A stretch of DNA of 64,000 nucleotides, taken from NCBI RefSeq assembly GCF_018398395.1, contig NZ_JAHCBF010000008.1, positions 27,627 to 91,626 of the forward strand, read 5' to 3'. Position 1 is the stretch's first letter. Each line of letters begins with the position of its first letter. Below are positions 18,337 through 36,204 of this stretch, in pieces. The stretch comes from Croceicoccus gelatinilyticus. Lineage in GTDB: Bacteria; Pseudomonadota; Alphaproteobacteria; Sphingomonadales; Sphingomonadaceae. The notes under the pieces are model-generated. The model was given only the letters and a program-made list of their open reading frames with translations, ran no database searches and had not been told where the DNA came from. The position numbers and the translations under genes were made by a program.

Positions 18337-18714
18337 TTACTTGAGCTCGACGGTACCGCCAGCTGCTTCGATCTTGCTCTTGATCTCTTCGGCTTCTGCC
18401 TTGTTGACGCCTTCCTTGACGGGCTTGGGCGCACCTTCGACGAGAGCCTTGGCATCTGCGAGGCCCAGGCCGGTGATGGCGCGGACTTCCTTGATGACCT
18501 GGATCTTCTTGCCACCGTCGCCGGTGAGAACGACGTCGAATTCGTCCTTTTCTTCAGCGGCGCCACCGGCGTCGCCACCACCAGCAGGTGCAGCAACGGC
18601 AACAGCAGCAGCGGCCGAAACGCCCCATGCTTCTTCAAGGGCAGTTGCAAGTTCAGCGGCTTCGAGAACGGTCAGCTGCGACATTTCTTCGACGATCTTC
18701 TGGATATCAGCCAT
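18337..18714 (-). CDS. rplL: 50S ribosomal protein L7/L12
   Basis: 125 aa, normal length. N-terminal dimerisation region ([20 protein letters not shown]), an Ala/Gly-rich hinge, and the C-terminal factor-binding domain with [20 protein letters not shown] and the expected ending GGTVELK. It forms the ribosomal stalk with L10 and recruits translation GTPases. It follows rplJ by 72 nt and ends before a strong terminator, so the rplJL unit here is closed and does not read into rpoB, which lies on the other strand. Confidence 0.98.
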   Translation of the reverse strand: MADIQKIVEEMSQLTVLEAAELATALEEAWGVSAAAAVAVAAPAGGGDAGGAAEEKDEFDVVLTGDGGKKIQVIKEVRAITGLGLADAKALVEGAPKPVKEGVNKAEAEEIKSKIEAAGGTVELK

Positions 18715-18786
18715 TTGTATTCACTCCTAAGTTCATGCCCGGCGCGGCCATAAGTGCCTGTCCGCCGGAAAATCGCTTGAAACGTC

Positions 18787-19302
18787 TTATGCAGCGTCCT
18801 TGGCGGCGTATGCGCCGAAGACACGGGCAAGCTTTGCAGCCGGGGCAGTCGACAGCTGGGCGATCTTCGTCGCCGGTGCGTTGACAAGACCAACCAGCTT
18901 GGCGCGCAGTTCGTCGAGCGACGGCATCGAGGCGAGCGCCTTCACACCATCGGCATCGAGCACCTGCGAACCCATCGAACCGCCAACGACCTCGAGCTTG
19001 TCGGTGGTCTTGGCGAAGTCGATGATGACCTTTGCCGCCGCAACCGGGTCGACCGAAGTCGCCAGCGCGGTGGGGCCGGTCAGGAAATCGCCGATACCGA
19101 CATAGTCGGTGTCTTCGATTGCCCGCTTGGCAAGACGGTTCTTCGCAACCTTGTAGGTCGCGCCGGCTTCACGCATCTTCGAGCGCAGCTCGGTCGACTG
19201 GGCGACCGAGAGGCCGAGGTTGCGGGTGACAACCACCACGCCGACCTCGTTGAAGGTTGCGTTGAGCTCTGCGACCGAATCGGCTTTTTGCGAACGATCC
19301 AT
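18787..19302 (-). CDS. rplJ: 50S ribosomal protein L10
   Basis: 171 aa. [19 protein letters not shown] and the following [13 protein letters not shown] are typical L10 N-terminal sequence that binds 23S rRNA; the C-terminal helix ([21 protein letters not shown]) docks L7/L12 dimers. The frame opens at 19326, but ATG 19302 has AAGGAGC at correct spacing and matches family starts. The L10-L12 complex usually represses its own mRNA through a leader structure, which fits the structured upstream region. Confidence 0.97.
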   Translation of the reverse strand: MDRSQKADSVAELNATFNEVGVVVVTRNLGLSVAQSTELRSKMREAGATYKVAKNRLAKRAIEDTDYVGIGDFLTGPTALATSVDPVAAAKVIIDFAKTTDKLEVVGGSMGSQVLDADGVKALASMPSLDELRAKLVGLVNAPATKIAQLSTAPAAKLARVFGAYAAKDAA

Positions 19303-19558
19303 GTTTGCTCCTTCACGTTTGATCACCTGCCGAAGCAGGCGATCGGCTCATTGTGTCCACGCGCCATTGCCCGAAGGCTCCGGCGTGCGGGCGAGTCCGT
19401 TCGATCAGGGAAGGAGGAGCGCTTGCCCTTTCGCAAAAGGATGGGCGCGGATGGCAGACCCGAAAGTCGCCTGAAATCTCTTTTCCCCGTCTAGGCTGGA
19501 AATTAAGACCGGCAAATTCCGGTCACCAACTGTCTCGGACGGATGACGACGGCAAACC
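19303..19558 (-). promoter_or_regulatory. rplJ upstream region, probable L10 leader
   Basis: Promoter and 5' leader of rplJ. A clear hairpin, GACCGG (19507-19512) / CCGGTC (19519-19524), loop AAATT-rich, lies about 210 nt before the start. L10 leaders commonly hold such stems for autogenous control; I could not fold the full leader, so the assignment rests on position. Confidence 0.4.
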
Positions 19559-19587
19559 AAAAGGCCCACCGACATCGCGGCGGGCCT
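19553..19587 (-). terminator. Terminator of the XRE/DUF2975 operon
   Basis: Ten-base-pair stem, 19562-19571 with 19578-19587 (one G-U on the minus-strand RNA), loop of 6 nt, followed on the minus strand by TTTTGGTTT. It lies 48 nt after the XRE gene and insulates it from the rplJ promoter. Confidence 0.85.
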
Positions 19588-19634
19588 CTAAAGGTTTCGG
19601 CGTGAGAGTCAAGCCGGGAAGGGTTTCTCAGGCC

Positions 19635-19841
19635 TTACTCGCCCTCATATCCCAGAAGGTCGCCCGGCTGGCAGTCTAGTTCCCGGCAGATCGCCTCCAG
19701 CGTGGAGAAGCGGATGGCCTTGGCCTTGCCGGTCTTCAGGATCGAGAGGTTGGCAAGCGTGAGGCCGACGCGGTCTGCCAATTCGGTCAGCGTCATGCGG
19801 CGTTCGTGGAGCAGGTCGTCCAGTTTCACGGTAACGGGCAT
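19635..19841 (-). CDS. XRE-family (YozG-like) transcriptional regulator
   Basis: 68 aa, almost entirely one Cro/CI-type HTH domain: MTLTELADRVGLTLANLSILKTG forms helices 2-3 and CRELDCQPGDLLGY is the typical end of the YozG/HipB-like short regulators. It overlaps the upstream DUF2975 gene by ATGA, so the pair is translationally coupled. Such small XRE proteins paired with DUF2975 membrane proteins are widespread in bacteria; I infer it represses its own operon through the ATATCG/CGATAT sites at 20562-20635. Confidence 0.88.
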   Translation of the reverse strand: MPVTVKLDDLLHERRMTLTELADRVGLTLANLSILKTGKAKAIRFSTLEAICRELDCQPGDLLGYEGE

Positions 19842-20365
19842 CAGACGGTTCCTTCCAGGTCGGCGCGCATTTCGGTTCCCTTGCGGAAGACGCGGGCGAG
19901 GACGAACAAGATGATGACCAGCAGGATCGCGCTGAGCGAGATGCCGTCGCCTTCGATGGTGTTACCCTCGGTCATCTGTTCCAGCATGACGGCCCCTGCG
20001 GAAAGCGGTAGGCTGAAGAACTGGATGGCGAGCATGAGCCAGGCCATCCGCGAAAGGCGCGTGGCGTTTTCGGGGACGAAGGGGTCGCCTTCACCCACGG
20101 TGTTGACGATGCGGCGGCAAAGCAGGGTGACGACGAAGACCATACCCAGCACGATTGCGCCCATGGCAGCCATGCCGGCAAGGACCGGCAGCGCGTCGGG
20201 CACGACGCCTTCTGCCTGAAGCTCTGCGATGATCTGGGCGCGGAACAGGAGGATCGCCGGGACCGCGATGGTGCAGAAGAAGGCCGCGACGCCCGCAATG
20301 ACCTGAATGATGATGAGGATGACCCGCGCGATGGCAAGCAGGGGGTCGATGCGCTTGAGCGACAT
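19841..20365 (-). CDS. DUF2975 membrane protein
   Basis: 174 aa from ATG 20365 (MSLKRIDPLL). Four hydrophobic segments are visible: one around residues 8-38, then PVLAGMAAMGAIVLGMVFVV, AWLMLAIQFFSLPLSA and ISLSAILLVIILFVLA. VNTVGEGDPFVPENATRL in the loop between helices 2 and 3 is the DUF2975 hallmark. The open frame continues to 20611 but that extension is arginine/histidine-rich out-of-frame sequence without homology. Function unknown. It is coupled to the downstream XRE gene by a 4-nt overlap. Confidence 0.85.
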   Translation of the reverse strand: MSLKRIDPLLAIARVILIIIQVIAGVAAFFCTIAVPAILLFRAQIIAELQAEGVVPDALPVLAGMAAMGAIVLGMVFVVTLLCRRIVNTVGEGDPFVPENATRLSRMAWLMLAIQFFSLPLSAGAVMLEQMTEGNTIEGDGISLSAILLVIILFVLARVFRKGTEMRADLEGTV

Positions 20366-20412
20366 GGCGATGCTCCGTCGATTGGAAGGTAAGGGCCGGG
20401 AAGGACCGGTCG

Positions 20413-20550
20413 TCAGGCGACGACCGGTGCAACCGCAACCGCTGCCGAGGCGTAGGTCGTGGCAGGGGTGGTGACGGTGGATGCCCACATTCCGGCAGTC
20501 AGCAGGAAGGCGGCGAAGGTGGCGGTGATGTTGGTCTGATTGAATGTCAT
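20413..20550 (-). CDS. 45-aa alanine-rich small protein
   Basis: Small frame ATG 20550 to TGA 20413 with GGAG eight bases upstream. The peptide starts MTFNQTNITATFAAFLL and has a hydrophobic core AAFLLTAGMWAS, then an Ala/Val/Thr-rich tail ending VAVAPVVA. It looks like a signal peptide-bearing or single-pass micro-protein. It lies 47 nt upstream of the DUF2975 gene on the same strand and directly downstream of the palindromic operator-like sites, so it is probably the first gene of that operon. Function unknown. Confidence 0.6.
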   Translation of the reverse strand: MTFNQTNITATFAAFLLTAGMWASTVTTPATTYASAAVAVAPVVA

Positions 20551-20561
20551 TTTTCGAACTC

Positions 20562-20635
20562 CGATATGCTTGATATCGATATTCAATAATCTGGAGGAGA
20601 CTTATCGTCAATCAATAAATATCGAAAAACGATAT
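20562..20635 (-). promoter_or_regulatory. Cluster of ATATCG/CGATAT operator-like sites
   Basis: Five copies of the 6-mer or its complement lie in 74 nt: CGATAT 20562-20567, the perfect palindrome ATATCGATAT 20573-20582 (two overlapping copies), and ATATCG-aaaaa-CGATAT 20619-20635. The stretch is AT-rich in a GC-rich chromosome and sits directly upstream of the small peptide/DUF2975/XRE operon. It is the likely promoter and autoregulatory operator. Confidence 0.6.
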
Positions 20636-20730
20636 GGATCTGATTGTTTTACGAAAAATATTGCTGTCGGCGTCCCCGTCTGGACCGCGCATGCCCGCAA
20701 AAGCCGAATCGAAACGGCGCTCCGCCCCCT

Positions 20731-20759
20731 TTGACAGGGGCGGGGGCGGCTCCTATATG
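20731..20759 (+). promoter_or_regulatory. Sigma-70 promoter for rpoB
   Basis: TTGACA at 20731-20736, a 17-nt spacer, then TATATG at 20754-20759: a near-consensus -35/-10 pair reading toward rpoB, 261 nt before its start codon. Confidence 0.7.
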
Positions 20760-21019
20760 CGGCCTCGTTCGAAGGCTTCGAGCAAGGCGGCCCTGGCGCG
20801 GGGGCCGGCCCGGGATGGAGGCCTCGGATCCAGCAAAGCGACGCGACGGCTGTGGGCCGGGAATGCCTCGAAAGGGGCGGATTCCCGTTTGTCCTGCGGC
20901 CTTTTGTCGTTTCTGCACCATCGCACGCGTGCGACGAAATCCCCTGCCGGGGCGGCAGACCGACTCGCAAGTCGGCAGGTCCGAATCGGCACAACACGAA
21001 GCAGAGGCTCCATACCTTT
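20760..21019 (+). other. Long 5' leader of rpoB, no gene seen
   Basis: About 250 nt of GC-rich leader between the promoter and rpoB. It contains several self-complementary stretches, including CCGACTcgcAAGTCGG at about 20959-20974. No ORF with family resemblance and no tRNA were found. A structured leader that tunes RNA polymerase synthesis is possible but unproven. Confidence 0.4.
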
Positions 21020-25183
<4,164 letters not shown>

Positions 25184-25186
25184 GGA

Positions 25187-25368
25187 GTGTCGGGGAGGTA
25201 TTGGATTAGCTGGCTGGCATTTGTTGCTGGGGGCGCTCTCATCTCATGGTGGCTCTCGGACGGAAATGTACTGGCGACGCTGGTTTGCTTTATCTTTCTG
25301 ACGCTTCCGGTTTTGCTTTGGGTTCGAGCCCAAAGTCGCAAGATTGACCCTTCTAAGGGAACGCAAAA

Positions 25369-25372
<4 letters not shown>
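25187..25372 (+). CDS. 61-aa two-helix membrane protein between rpoB and rpoC
   Basis: A short frame (GTG 25187, TGA 25370-25372) encoding a Trp-rich peptide with two hydrophobic segments, [18 protein letters not shown] and a second around [17 protein letters not shown], then a basic tail [12 protein letters not shown]. It begins 3 nt after the rpoB stop and its stop overlaps the rpoC ATG by ATGA, implying coupling. GTG is poorly placed relative to AAGGAG at 25182-25187; a start just after GGGGAGG (25192-25198) is possible. Base composition is visibly less GC-rich than rpoB/rpoC. Family unknown. Confidence 0.5.
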
Positions 25373-29688
<4,316 letters not shown>

Positions 29689-29725
29689 CAAGTCTTCGCG
29701 GCTTTTCGAGGCCAACAAAGTAACG

Positions 29726-29762
29726 AACCCCCGTCGGAGCGATCCGGCGGGGGTTTCGTTTT
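29726..29762 (+). terminator. Rho-independent terminator of rpoBC
   Basis: Twelve-base-pair stem (29726-29737 with 29744-29755, one G-T), loop AGCGAT, followed by TTTCGTTTT. It lies 38 nt after the rpoC stop. Confidence 0.92.
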
Positions 29763-29865
29763 GGAACAACCCCGGTTCCGTTACAGTCGTTTACTGCCAA
29801 TTTACCTTCCCGCTTTACGCTCGCGCCCTTGAACGGTTGCACTGACGTGGGGGAATGAACCGGTT

Positions 29866-32244
29866 ATGGGAGGCAGACAGGCCGCCCTTTTTGGTCGCGC
29901 AGACTACCTGATGGTCCGCCGTCTGCAGGACTATGCCGATCGCGGTCAACTTGCGGCGGCAACGTCGGCTTTCGGCGCCTTCATCACGTGTGTCATCCGC
30001 CTTGGCGGGCAGGGCGTGCTTATCCAGTTCGCCTGGCTCGGCTTCATGCTGGCGATCAGCCTCGCGCGCGTCGAACTGATCCGCCGCTTCGTGCCCGAAT
30101 CGATCGACCTCGCCTATTTCCAGAAACAGCGCCGTTATGTCTTCGCACTTGGCGTCGCGGATTCGATCGGTTGGGGCGTGGGCATCGCGATGTTCGCCAC
30201 CTTCGCGCAGGATGCCGAACTCTACCTTCTTTCAGTGCTGGTCGCGGGCGTCATCACGGCCTCGATGATCTACTACCGCGCGCTGCCCCGCATTTGCGCT
30301 GTGTTCGTCGGTGCGATGACGATCACCGGCTATGGCATCAGCTACGCGACGTTCGGCCGCGTCGAGATCGTCTCATTCGCGCTGATCACCGCGCTCGCCA
30401 TGATCCTGTTCCGCGGGATCTACGACGACGCCAAGCTCTACAAGCGCAAGTTCGAGGGTGAGGCGGAACTGGCCGAAAGCGCGGAAACCATTCAGCTGCT
30501 GCTCCACGACTACGAAGCGCAGAGCGCCGACTGGCTGTGGCAGGTCGACAAGGGCGCCTGCCTCGTCGCGGTCTGCGACCGTTTCGGCGAGGCGGCAGGA
30601 TGCGAATCGTGGAACCTCGAAGGGCGGGAAATGGTCTCGCTGTTCGATCACGGGCCTCAGCGCGAATTGCTGGCCCATCGCCTGCTGGTGCGCCAGCCGT
30701 TCCGCGACCTGACGATCAGCCTGACGGTCGATGGCGAAACGCGCTGGTGGACGATGTCGGCCAATGTCTGGGACGACGGCACGATGCACGGCGTGGCGCG
30801 CGATACCACCGATACGCGGCAAGCCGTCGAACGCGTCAACTTCATGGCGCACCACGACATGCTGACCGGCATCGCCAACCGCTTCCTGTTCGGCGAGACA
30901 CTGGCCGAAGTGCTGGCGCGCAAGCAGAACGCAGGCGGGCTTGCGCTGCTCTACCTCGATCTCGACCACTTCAAGCAGATCAACGACACCTTCGGCCACT
31001 CGACCGGTGACCGGCTGCTGACAGAGGCTTCGAAGCGGATCAGCGGCGCGGTGAAATCGCACGACCTTGTCGCACGTCTGGGCGGCGACGAATTCGCGGT
31101 CCTGCTGACGCGCCTGTCGGACCAGGAAACCGCCAAAGTCGTCGCGCAGCGCATCGTCGAGGAGATGGAAAAGCCCTTCGTCCTCGGCGATCAGAAACTG
31201 TCGACCAGCACTTCGATCGGCATTGCGCATGTCGATCGGTCAATGGAAGGAACTGCGCGCAGCCCCGATACACTGCTGCGTCAGGCCGATCTTGCGCTCT
31301 ATGCCGCCAAGGCGCTGGGCCGCGGCACATTTGCCGAATTCGAGCCGTGGCTGGAAGAACGCGACCGCGAGCGCGCCCAGCTTGAGGCCGATCTCAAGAC
31401 CGCGATCCAGAACGACGAGTTCACGCTGCACTATCAGCCGCTCTACGACATCGCCCAGCGCAAGACTGTCGGGTTTGAAACGCTCGTACGCTGGCAAAGC
31501 CCGATCTGGGGCGTCGTCATGCCGGGTGAATTCATCCCGCTGGCCGAAGACAGCGGCCTTATCGTCTCTCTCGGCGAATGGATCATTCGCAATGCGATCG
31601 AGGAAGCGGCGAGCTGGGAAGAGAAGGAAACGGTGGCGATCAACCTATCGCCGCTGCAGATGCGCTCTCCCCGCCTGATCCCGACTTTGGCCGAGGCGAT
31701 CCGCAAGACCGGCATCGACCCGGCGCGGATCGAGCTCGAAATCACAGAGAACATGCTGATGCACGATAGCGAGCGGAACGTGGCCATGCTCCACGAACTG
31801 CGCGACATGGGCATGCGCATTTCGCTGGACGATTTCGGGACGGGTTATTCCTCTCTGAACTACTTGCGCTCGTTCCCGTTCGACAAGATCAAGATCGACA
31901 AGTGCTTCGTCGAGGACATCGAGGACCGCGAGGATTGCCAGGCGATCGTGCGCGCCGTCATGCACCTGGCCGGAGCGCTGGGCATGTCGACCGTGGCCGA
32001 AGGGGTGGAACGCAAGAGCCAGCTGGAATGGCTACGCGCCGAAGGCATCACGCAGATACAGGGCTACCTGATCTCCTACCCCGTCAATGCCGAGGAACTG
32101 AGCGACGGCCGCCCTTTCAACGAAGACCGTGCGCAGTGGTTCAAGCCGCCTGAATTGCGCGGCAAGTCCGGCGACGGGGACGGAGAGGCCGCACCCCGGT
32201 TCGGCAAAGCGGCTGGCGGGGACCCGCTCGAAGACGCGGCCTGA
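29866..32244 (+). CDS. Membrane GGDEF-EAL cyclic-di-GMP protein
   Basis: 792 aa. Residues about 25-190 hold several membrane helices (MASE-like sensor), followed by a PAS-like segment ([14 protein letters not shown]). A GGDEF diguanylate cyclase domain has an intact GGDEF at 406-410. An EAL phosphodiesterase domain has the signature as ETL at 538-540 (catalytic Glu kept), EITENML and [11 protein letters not shown], so both activities look possible. Such proteins control the switch between motile and sessile life. It stands alone between the rpoC terminator and a 55-aa gene; ATG 29866 follows GGGGGAATGAACCGGTT. Confidence 0.93.
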   Translation: MGGRQAALFGRADYLMVRRLQDYADRGQLAAATSAFGAFITCVIRLGGQGVLIQFAWLGFMLAISLARVELIRRFVPESIDLAYFQKQRRYVFALGVADSIGWGVGIAMFATFAQDAELYLLSVLVAGVITASMIYYRALPRICAVFVGAMTITGYGISYATFGRVEIVSFALITALAMILFRGIYDDAKLYKRKFEGEAELAESAETIQLLLHDYEAQSADWLWQVDKGACLVAVCDRFGEAAGCESWNLEGREMVSLFDHGPQRELLAHRLLVRQPFRDLTISLTVDGETRWWTMSANVWDDGTMHGVARDTTDTRQAVERVNFMAHHDMLTGIANRFLFGETLAEVLARKQNAGGLALLYLDLDHFKQINDTFGHSTGDRLLTEASKRISGAVKSHDLVARLGGDEFAVLLTRLSDQETAKVVAQRIVEEMEKPFVLGDQKLSTSTSIGIAHVDRSMEGTARSPDTLLRQADLALYAAKALGRGTFAEFEPWLEERDRERAQLEADLKTAIQNDEFTLHYQPLYDIAQRKTVGFETLVRWQSPIWGVVMPGEFIPLAEDSGLIVSLGEWIIRNAIEEAASWEEKETVAINLSPLQMRSPRLIPTLAEAIRKTGIDPARIELEITENMLMHDSERNVAMLHELRDMGMRISLDDFGTGYSSLNYLRSFPFDKIKIDKCFVEDIEDREDCQAIVRAVMHLAGALGMSTVAEGVERKSQLEWLRAEGITQIQGYLISYPVNAEELSDGRPFNEDRAQWFKPPELRGKSGDGDGEAAPRFGKAAGGDPLEDAA

Positions 32245-32335
32245 CCGGCCCACGGGCATGACAATTGCCGTCATGGCCGTGCAATGCGTTCTTTTCCGGA
32301 TTGCCGACGGGCCTGACCGTTTTTAGCCTCGCCCC

Positions 32336-32503
32336 ATGTTCACGCCTCAACTCCTGCTCGGCATCGTCTTTGCAACGATCGGCATTTTCGTGGCGCTCAT
32401 GGGCGCGGACCAGATGCGCAAGGGCGGGGAAGGCGACAACAAGAAGCTGATCGCTGCCGGCGTCGTGCTTGCCGTGATCGGCATCGTCCTCGCCGTAATC
32501 TAG
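32336..32503 (+). CDS. 55-aa two-helix membrane protein
   Basis: Small frame ATG 32336 to TAG 32503. Two hydrophobic segments, LLLGIVFATIGIFVALMG and AAGVVLAVIGIVLAVI, flank a charged loop MRKGGEGDNKK. No good ribosome site is seen. Its stop overlaps the stop of the convergent efflux gene within CTAGCTAG. The pattern (hairpin of two helices with a basic loop) looks like a genuine small membrane protein, but no function can be assigned. Confidence 0.55.
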   Translation: MFTPQLLLGIVFATIGIFVALMGADQMRKGGEGDNKKLIAAGVVLAVIGIVLAVI

Positions 32504-33924
32504 CTAGCTGCGTCCTCTTCGGGATAAGTCCACCCGCCGCCCAGCGCCTTGATCGCGGCGGCATGGGCGTCGACCGCCTCTGCCTTTGCCGATAGCGCTG
32601 CCCGCTCCGCCTCGTCATAGGCAAGCTGCGCCTGATTGAAGGCGATGAGCGAATCCTCGCCCGCCTCGTACCGCTGGCGCGCCATCTCAAGGCTCGTCGC
32701 CGCATCGGCCCGTGCCGCTTCGAGCGCGGCCCATGCCGCCCGCGCCGCATTGTAGCGGTTGAGCGCGGTCTCGCTGTCAGCCAGCGCGGACAGCACCGCT
32801 TGCTCGTATGCCGCTGCCGCCTCGTCCGCCTTCGCGTCCGCTGCCCTGATCTGCGCACGGATGCGACCGCCTGCGAAGATCGGCCACGACAGCGTCGGCC
32901 CGACGGTGAAGCGCAGTGAATCCCCTGACGCCAGATCGCCGACAGAGCGCGCCTGCTGTCCGATCGAACCCAATAGCGAGATCTTCGGGAAAAGCTGCGC
33001 GGTCTGCACGCCCACGTCGGCAGTCGCGGCGGCAAGCTGGTATTCCGCCGCAATCACGTCGGGGCGGCGGCGCAGGACATCGGCGCGAAGCCCTGCGCGG
33101 ATAGCCTTGGGAGGGGCAGGGACGGGGGCGGGCTGGGCCAGCAGGTCTGCAGTGCCTTCGGGCGGCTGGCCGGTCAGCACCGCAAGGGCATTGGCGGCGG
33201 CGACGGCCTTGGCCTCGGCAGCAGGAACGCGGGCGCGGGCTGCGGAGAGCGCCGCGTCGGCATCGGCGGCGGGGCCGCGTGCGATCTCGCCTGCCTCAAA
33301 GCTCTGGCGCGCTAGCCTTGCGATGGTCTCGCGAGCAGATACGTCGCGCGTTGCAAGCTCGCCTTCGGCCTGCGCCTCGCGAAGCTGGACATAGGCGCGC
33401 ACGGTCTCGGCCACGACGCGAAGCCGCGCTTCCCGCGCCAGTGCTTCTGCCGCGCCGAGACGGTAGCCAGCCGCCTCGATCCCGCGCTTGGTGCCGCCCC
33501 ACAGGTCGATCTCCCACGAGGCGTCGAACCCTGCATCGAACAGAGAGTATTCGGGGGCAAAACCGGGGAGCGAGCCGACGGGAAGCTGGCCGTTTTCCGA
33601 CAGGCGTTGGCGCGTCGCAGATGCGTTCGCCGCGACTTCGGGCACACGCCCGCCTGCTGCCGCGTCGAGACCTGCGCGGGCCTGCCGCAGACGCGCCTCT
33701 GCCTGCGCGATGTCGAGATTGGCCGCGACCGCTTGCTCGACAAGGCGGGCCAGCACCGGATCGCCCAGAGCGCGCCATGCCTCGACATCGGGGGCGGCGC
33801 CGTCGATGCCACCTTGCGACCATTCGCCGACTTCGCCGGTTACTTCGGGACGCTCGTAATCGGGCCCGACCGTGCAGGCCGAAAGGGCGATAAGCGGCAG
33901 GGCAAGGACGAGGAGCTTGCGCAA
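32500..33924 (-). CDS. NodT-family outer-membrane efflux lipoprotein
   Basis: 474 aa. The N-terminus MRKLLVLALPLIALSAC is a lipoprotein signal with a lipobox ending in Cys17. CTVGPDYERPEV is the classic start of NodT/OprM/CusC outer-membrane factors. Two OEP repeats follow, for example NLDIAQAEARLRQARAGLD and RPDVIAAEYQLAAATADVG, plus LSWPIFAGGRIRAQI. It forms the outer-membrane channel for the ABC exporter encoded just upstream on the same strand (gap 4 nt after ybhR). E. coli cecR-ybhGFSR lacks an adjacent channel gene, so this arrangement makes the pump self-contained. Confidence 0.9.
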   Translation of the reverse strand: MRKLLVLALPLIALSACTVGPDYERPEVTGEVGEWSQGGIDGAAPDVEAWRALGDPVLARLVEQAVAANLDIAQAEARLRQARAGLDAAAGGRVPEVAANASATRQRLSENGQLPVGSLPGFAPEYSLFDAGFDASWEIDLWGGTKRGIEAAGYRLGAAEALAREARLRVVAETVRAYVQLREAQAEGELATRDVSARETIARLARQSFEAGEIARGPAADADAALSAARARVPAAEAKAVAAANALAVLTGQPPEGTADLLAQPAPVPAPPKAIRAGLRADVLRRRPDVIAAEYQLAAATADVGVQTAQLFPKISLLGSIGQQARSVGDLASGDSLRFTVGPTLSWPIFAGGRIRAQIRAADAKADEAAAAYEQAVLSALADSETALNRYNAARAAWAALEAARADAATSLEMARQRYEAGEDSLIAFNQAQLAYDEAERAALSAKAEAVDAHAAAIKALGGGWTYPEEDAAS

Positions 33925-33928
33925 CGTA

Positions 33929-35074
33929 TTACTCCATCCGCGAACGGAACAGCGCCGATGCCGCCCATAGCGACACGGCCGCCTGCACCGCCAGCGGCCA
34001 GGTGTTGGAAAGGATATCGGATGCCGGCATGGCCTTCAGGAACGTGCCTTCGGACACGACGAGGAACCACGTCGGCGGATTGAACCAGGTGATCGCCTGA
34101 AGCCAGCCGGGCATGTTGTCGACCGGACTGGCATAGCCCGACAGGATGATCATCGGCACGGTCAGCGCGAACATGCCCAGAAACGCCTGCTGCTGCGTGG
34201 CCGAGACGACCGAGATCAGCATCCCGATGCCGGTCAGCGCCAGCAGGTAGAAGAACAGCGACAGGTAGAACAACGGCACCGATCCGGTCAGCGGAACGCC
34301 GAAGACCAGCGGGGTCAGGATCACGAACATCGTTACGTTGAACAGGCCGACGACGATGGGCGGAAACATCTTGCCGATCAGGATCTCGTGCGTCCGCAAG
34401 GGCGAGACGAGCAACTGGTCAAGCGTCCCCAGCTCGCGTTCGCGCGCCACAGATTGCGAGACGACCGCAATTGAGGACACCGCCGCGATGATCGCGATAA
34501 GCGCGGGCATGACGAACCAGATGTAGTCGAGGTTCGGGTTGAACCAGTGCCGCACCGCCGTGCCCGATCCGCGCCCCTCCAGCCGCGCCGCGATGGCCGA
34601 CCCGCGCGGCGTTTCCGCCGACACGTCGCCAACAATGCGCTGCATGTAGCTCGACACGATCTGCGAGGCGTTGGAGCGCCGCCCGTCATAGACCGCGCCG
34701 ACCGAAGCCGGACGGCCCGCCGCGACATCGGCGGAAAATTCGGGGCCGAAACGCAGGACCGCGATGACGTCCTGCCGGTCTATCGCGGTTTCCAGCGCCG
34801 CGTCCGAGCGCAGCACGCGGACTTCGCGCACATTGGGGCTGCCTTCAATCCGCTCCACGATTTCGCGGCTCCACTGCCCGCCATCAAGGTCGAGCACGCC
34901 GACGCGAATATTGGTGACTTCCATCGTCGAAGCGAAAGAGAACAGGAAGAACTGGATCAGCGGCGGGGTAACGAGGATCAGCCGCGCCCGCGGATCGCGC
35001 AGGACCGCCAGCATTTCCTTGACGAAAATGGCGCGCAGGCGCGGGCCGATCCACTTGGGCCACCCGAAGCTCAT
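33929..35074 (-). CDS. ybhR: ABC-2 exporter permease, YbhR-like
   Basis: About 381 aa from ATG 35074 (MSFGWPKWIGP). One N-terminal helix (LILVTPPLIQFFLFSFA) is followed by a large periplasmic domain (residues about 60-175), then five C-terminal helices with the family block ERELGTLDQLLVSPLRTHEIL. Topology and length match YbhR/YbhS half-permeases. The open frame runs much further upstream but overlaps ybhS in another frame. Its start overlaps the ybhS stop by ATGA, and the pair should form the heterodimeric membrane part of the exporter. Confidence 0.9.
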   Translation of the reverse strand: MSFGWPKWIGPRLRAIFVKEMLAVLRDPRARLILVTPPLIQFFLFSFASTMEVTNIRVGVLDLDGGQWSREIVERIEGSPNVREVRVLRSDAALETAIDRQDVIAVLRFGPEFSADVAAGRPASVGAVYDGRRSNASQIVSSYMQRIVGDVSAETPRGSAIAARLEGRGSGTAVRHWFNPNLDYIWFVMPALIAIIAAVSSIAVVSQSVARERELGTLDQLLVSPLRTHEILIGKMFPPIVVGLFNVTMFVILTPLVFGVPLTGSVPLFYLSLFFYLLALTGIGMLISVVSATQQQAFLGMFALTVPMIILSGYASPVDNMPGWLQAITWFNPPTWFLVVSEGTFLKAMPASDILSNTWPLAVQAAVSLWAASALFRSRME

Positions 35075-36204
35075 GCGATCCTCCGCCGCGTGAAACGCAC
35101 GCAAAGGCCGAACAGCACCGCGCCGAAGCCCAGCAGGATCGCCATGTCGGGCAGGAACAGGCCCCAGTCGTCGCCCGCGATGAAAACGGTCTGGATCTGC
35201 GGGATGAGATATCGTGCAGGCACGATGTAGGTCAGCGCCTGAATAGGTTTTGGCATCGAGGCGATCTCGAACACGAAGCCCGACAGCAGCATCGTTGGCA
35301 GGAAAGCGGTGAGCAACGCGACCTGGCTCGCCACGAACTGGTTCTTCAGTGCCGAGGAGATCAGCAAGCCCTGACCGAGCGCGGGGACGAGATAGACCGA
35401 CGCGATCAGGAACAGCGCGAAGACCGACCCGCGAAACGGCACGCCGAAAACGAAGATGGCAAGCAGGGTGCACAGCGTCATCGAGACGATGCCGAGCGCG
35501 AAATAGGGGACGATCTTGGTCAGCAGGAATTCGCCCATGCCGATCGGCGTCGCCATCAGCGCCTCCAGCGTTCCGCGCTCCCATTCGCGCGCGACGACAA
35601 GCGCGGTGAGCAGCGATCCGATCATCGTCATGACCAGCGCGATCGAACCGGGGACAAGGAAGTTGCGGCTGGCGAGTTCGGGATTGAACCAGAAGCGCGA
35701 GAGCAGGTCGATCGGCGGCTCTGCGGCCACGCCGCTGTCGCTTGCCCTCTGCGCCGCCCATGTCGCGCGCACGCCTTCGGCCTGCCCTGCGACGAAGCTG
35801 GCGGTGTTGGGCAGCGAGCCGTCGGTGATGACCCGCACCTCGCCGCCGCCAGCGGCCACGTCGCGGCCGAAGTCCTGCGGGATGACGATGATCGCGCGGA
35901 TGTCGTCGGAGACGAGCGATGCCTCCAGCCTTTGCAGCGGGCCGGTTTCCACCACGTCGAAATAGCGCGACGAGGCATAGGCCCCGGCGAGCGAGCTTGC
36001 CGCGCCGCTGTCGTCCTCCACCGCCATGCCGACCCGCGTGCTGGTCGCGTCGAGGTTCACGCCGTAGCCCATCAGGAACAGCAGCATGACCGGCAGCAGG
36101 AAGGCGATCAGGAACGTCGAGGGATCGCGCAGGATCTGGCGCGTTTCCTTGCCCATCATCGCGGTAAAGCGGGCAAGGCGCGGGTGGCTGGCGGGATCGA
36201 TCAT
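35071..36204 (-). CDS. ybhS: ABC-2 exporter permease, YbhS-like
   Basis: 377 aa, the same length as E. coli YbhS. N-terminal helix FLIAFLLPVMLLFLMGYG, a periplasmic domain, then ALVVAREWERGTLEALMATP, the conserved cytoplasmic segment before the last helices, and FVFEIASMPKPIQALTYIVPARY near the C-terminus. It overlaps ybhF upstream and ybhR downstream by 4 nt each. It works with YbhR as the transmembrane channel of the exporter. Confidence 0.9.
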   Translation of the reverse strand: MIDPASHPRLARFTAMMGKETRQILRDPSTFLIAFLLPVMLLFLMGYGVNLDATSTRVGMAVEDDSGAASSLAGAYASSRYFDVVETGPLQRLEASLVSDDIRAIIVIPQDFGRDVAAGGGEVRVITDGSLPNTASFVAGQAEGVRATWAAQRASDSGVAAEPPIDLLSRFWFNPELASRNFLVPGSIALVMTMIGSLLTALVVAREWERGTLEALMATPIGMGEFLLTKIVPYFALGIVSMTLCTLLAIFVFGVPFRGSVFALFLIASVYLVPALGQGLLISSALKNQFVASQVALLTAFLPTMLLSGFVFEIASMPKPIQALTYIVPARYLIPQIQTVFIAGDDWGLFLPDMAILLGFGAVLFGLCVRFTRRRIA

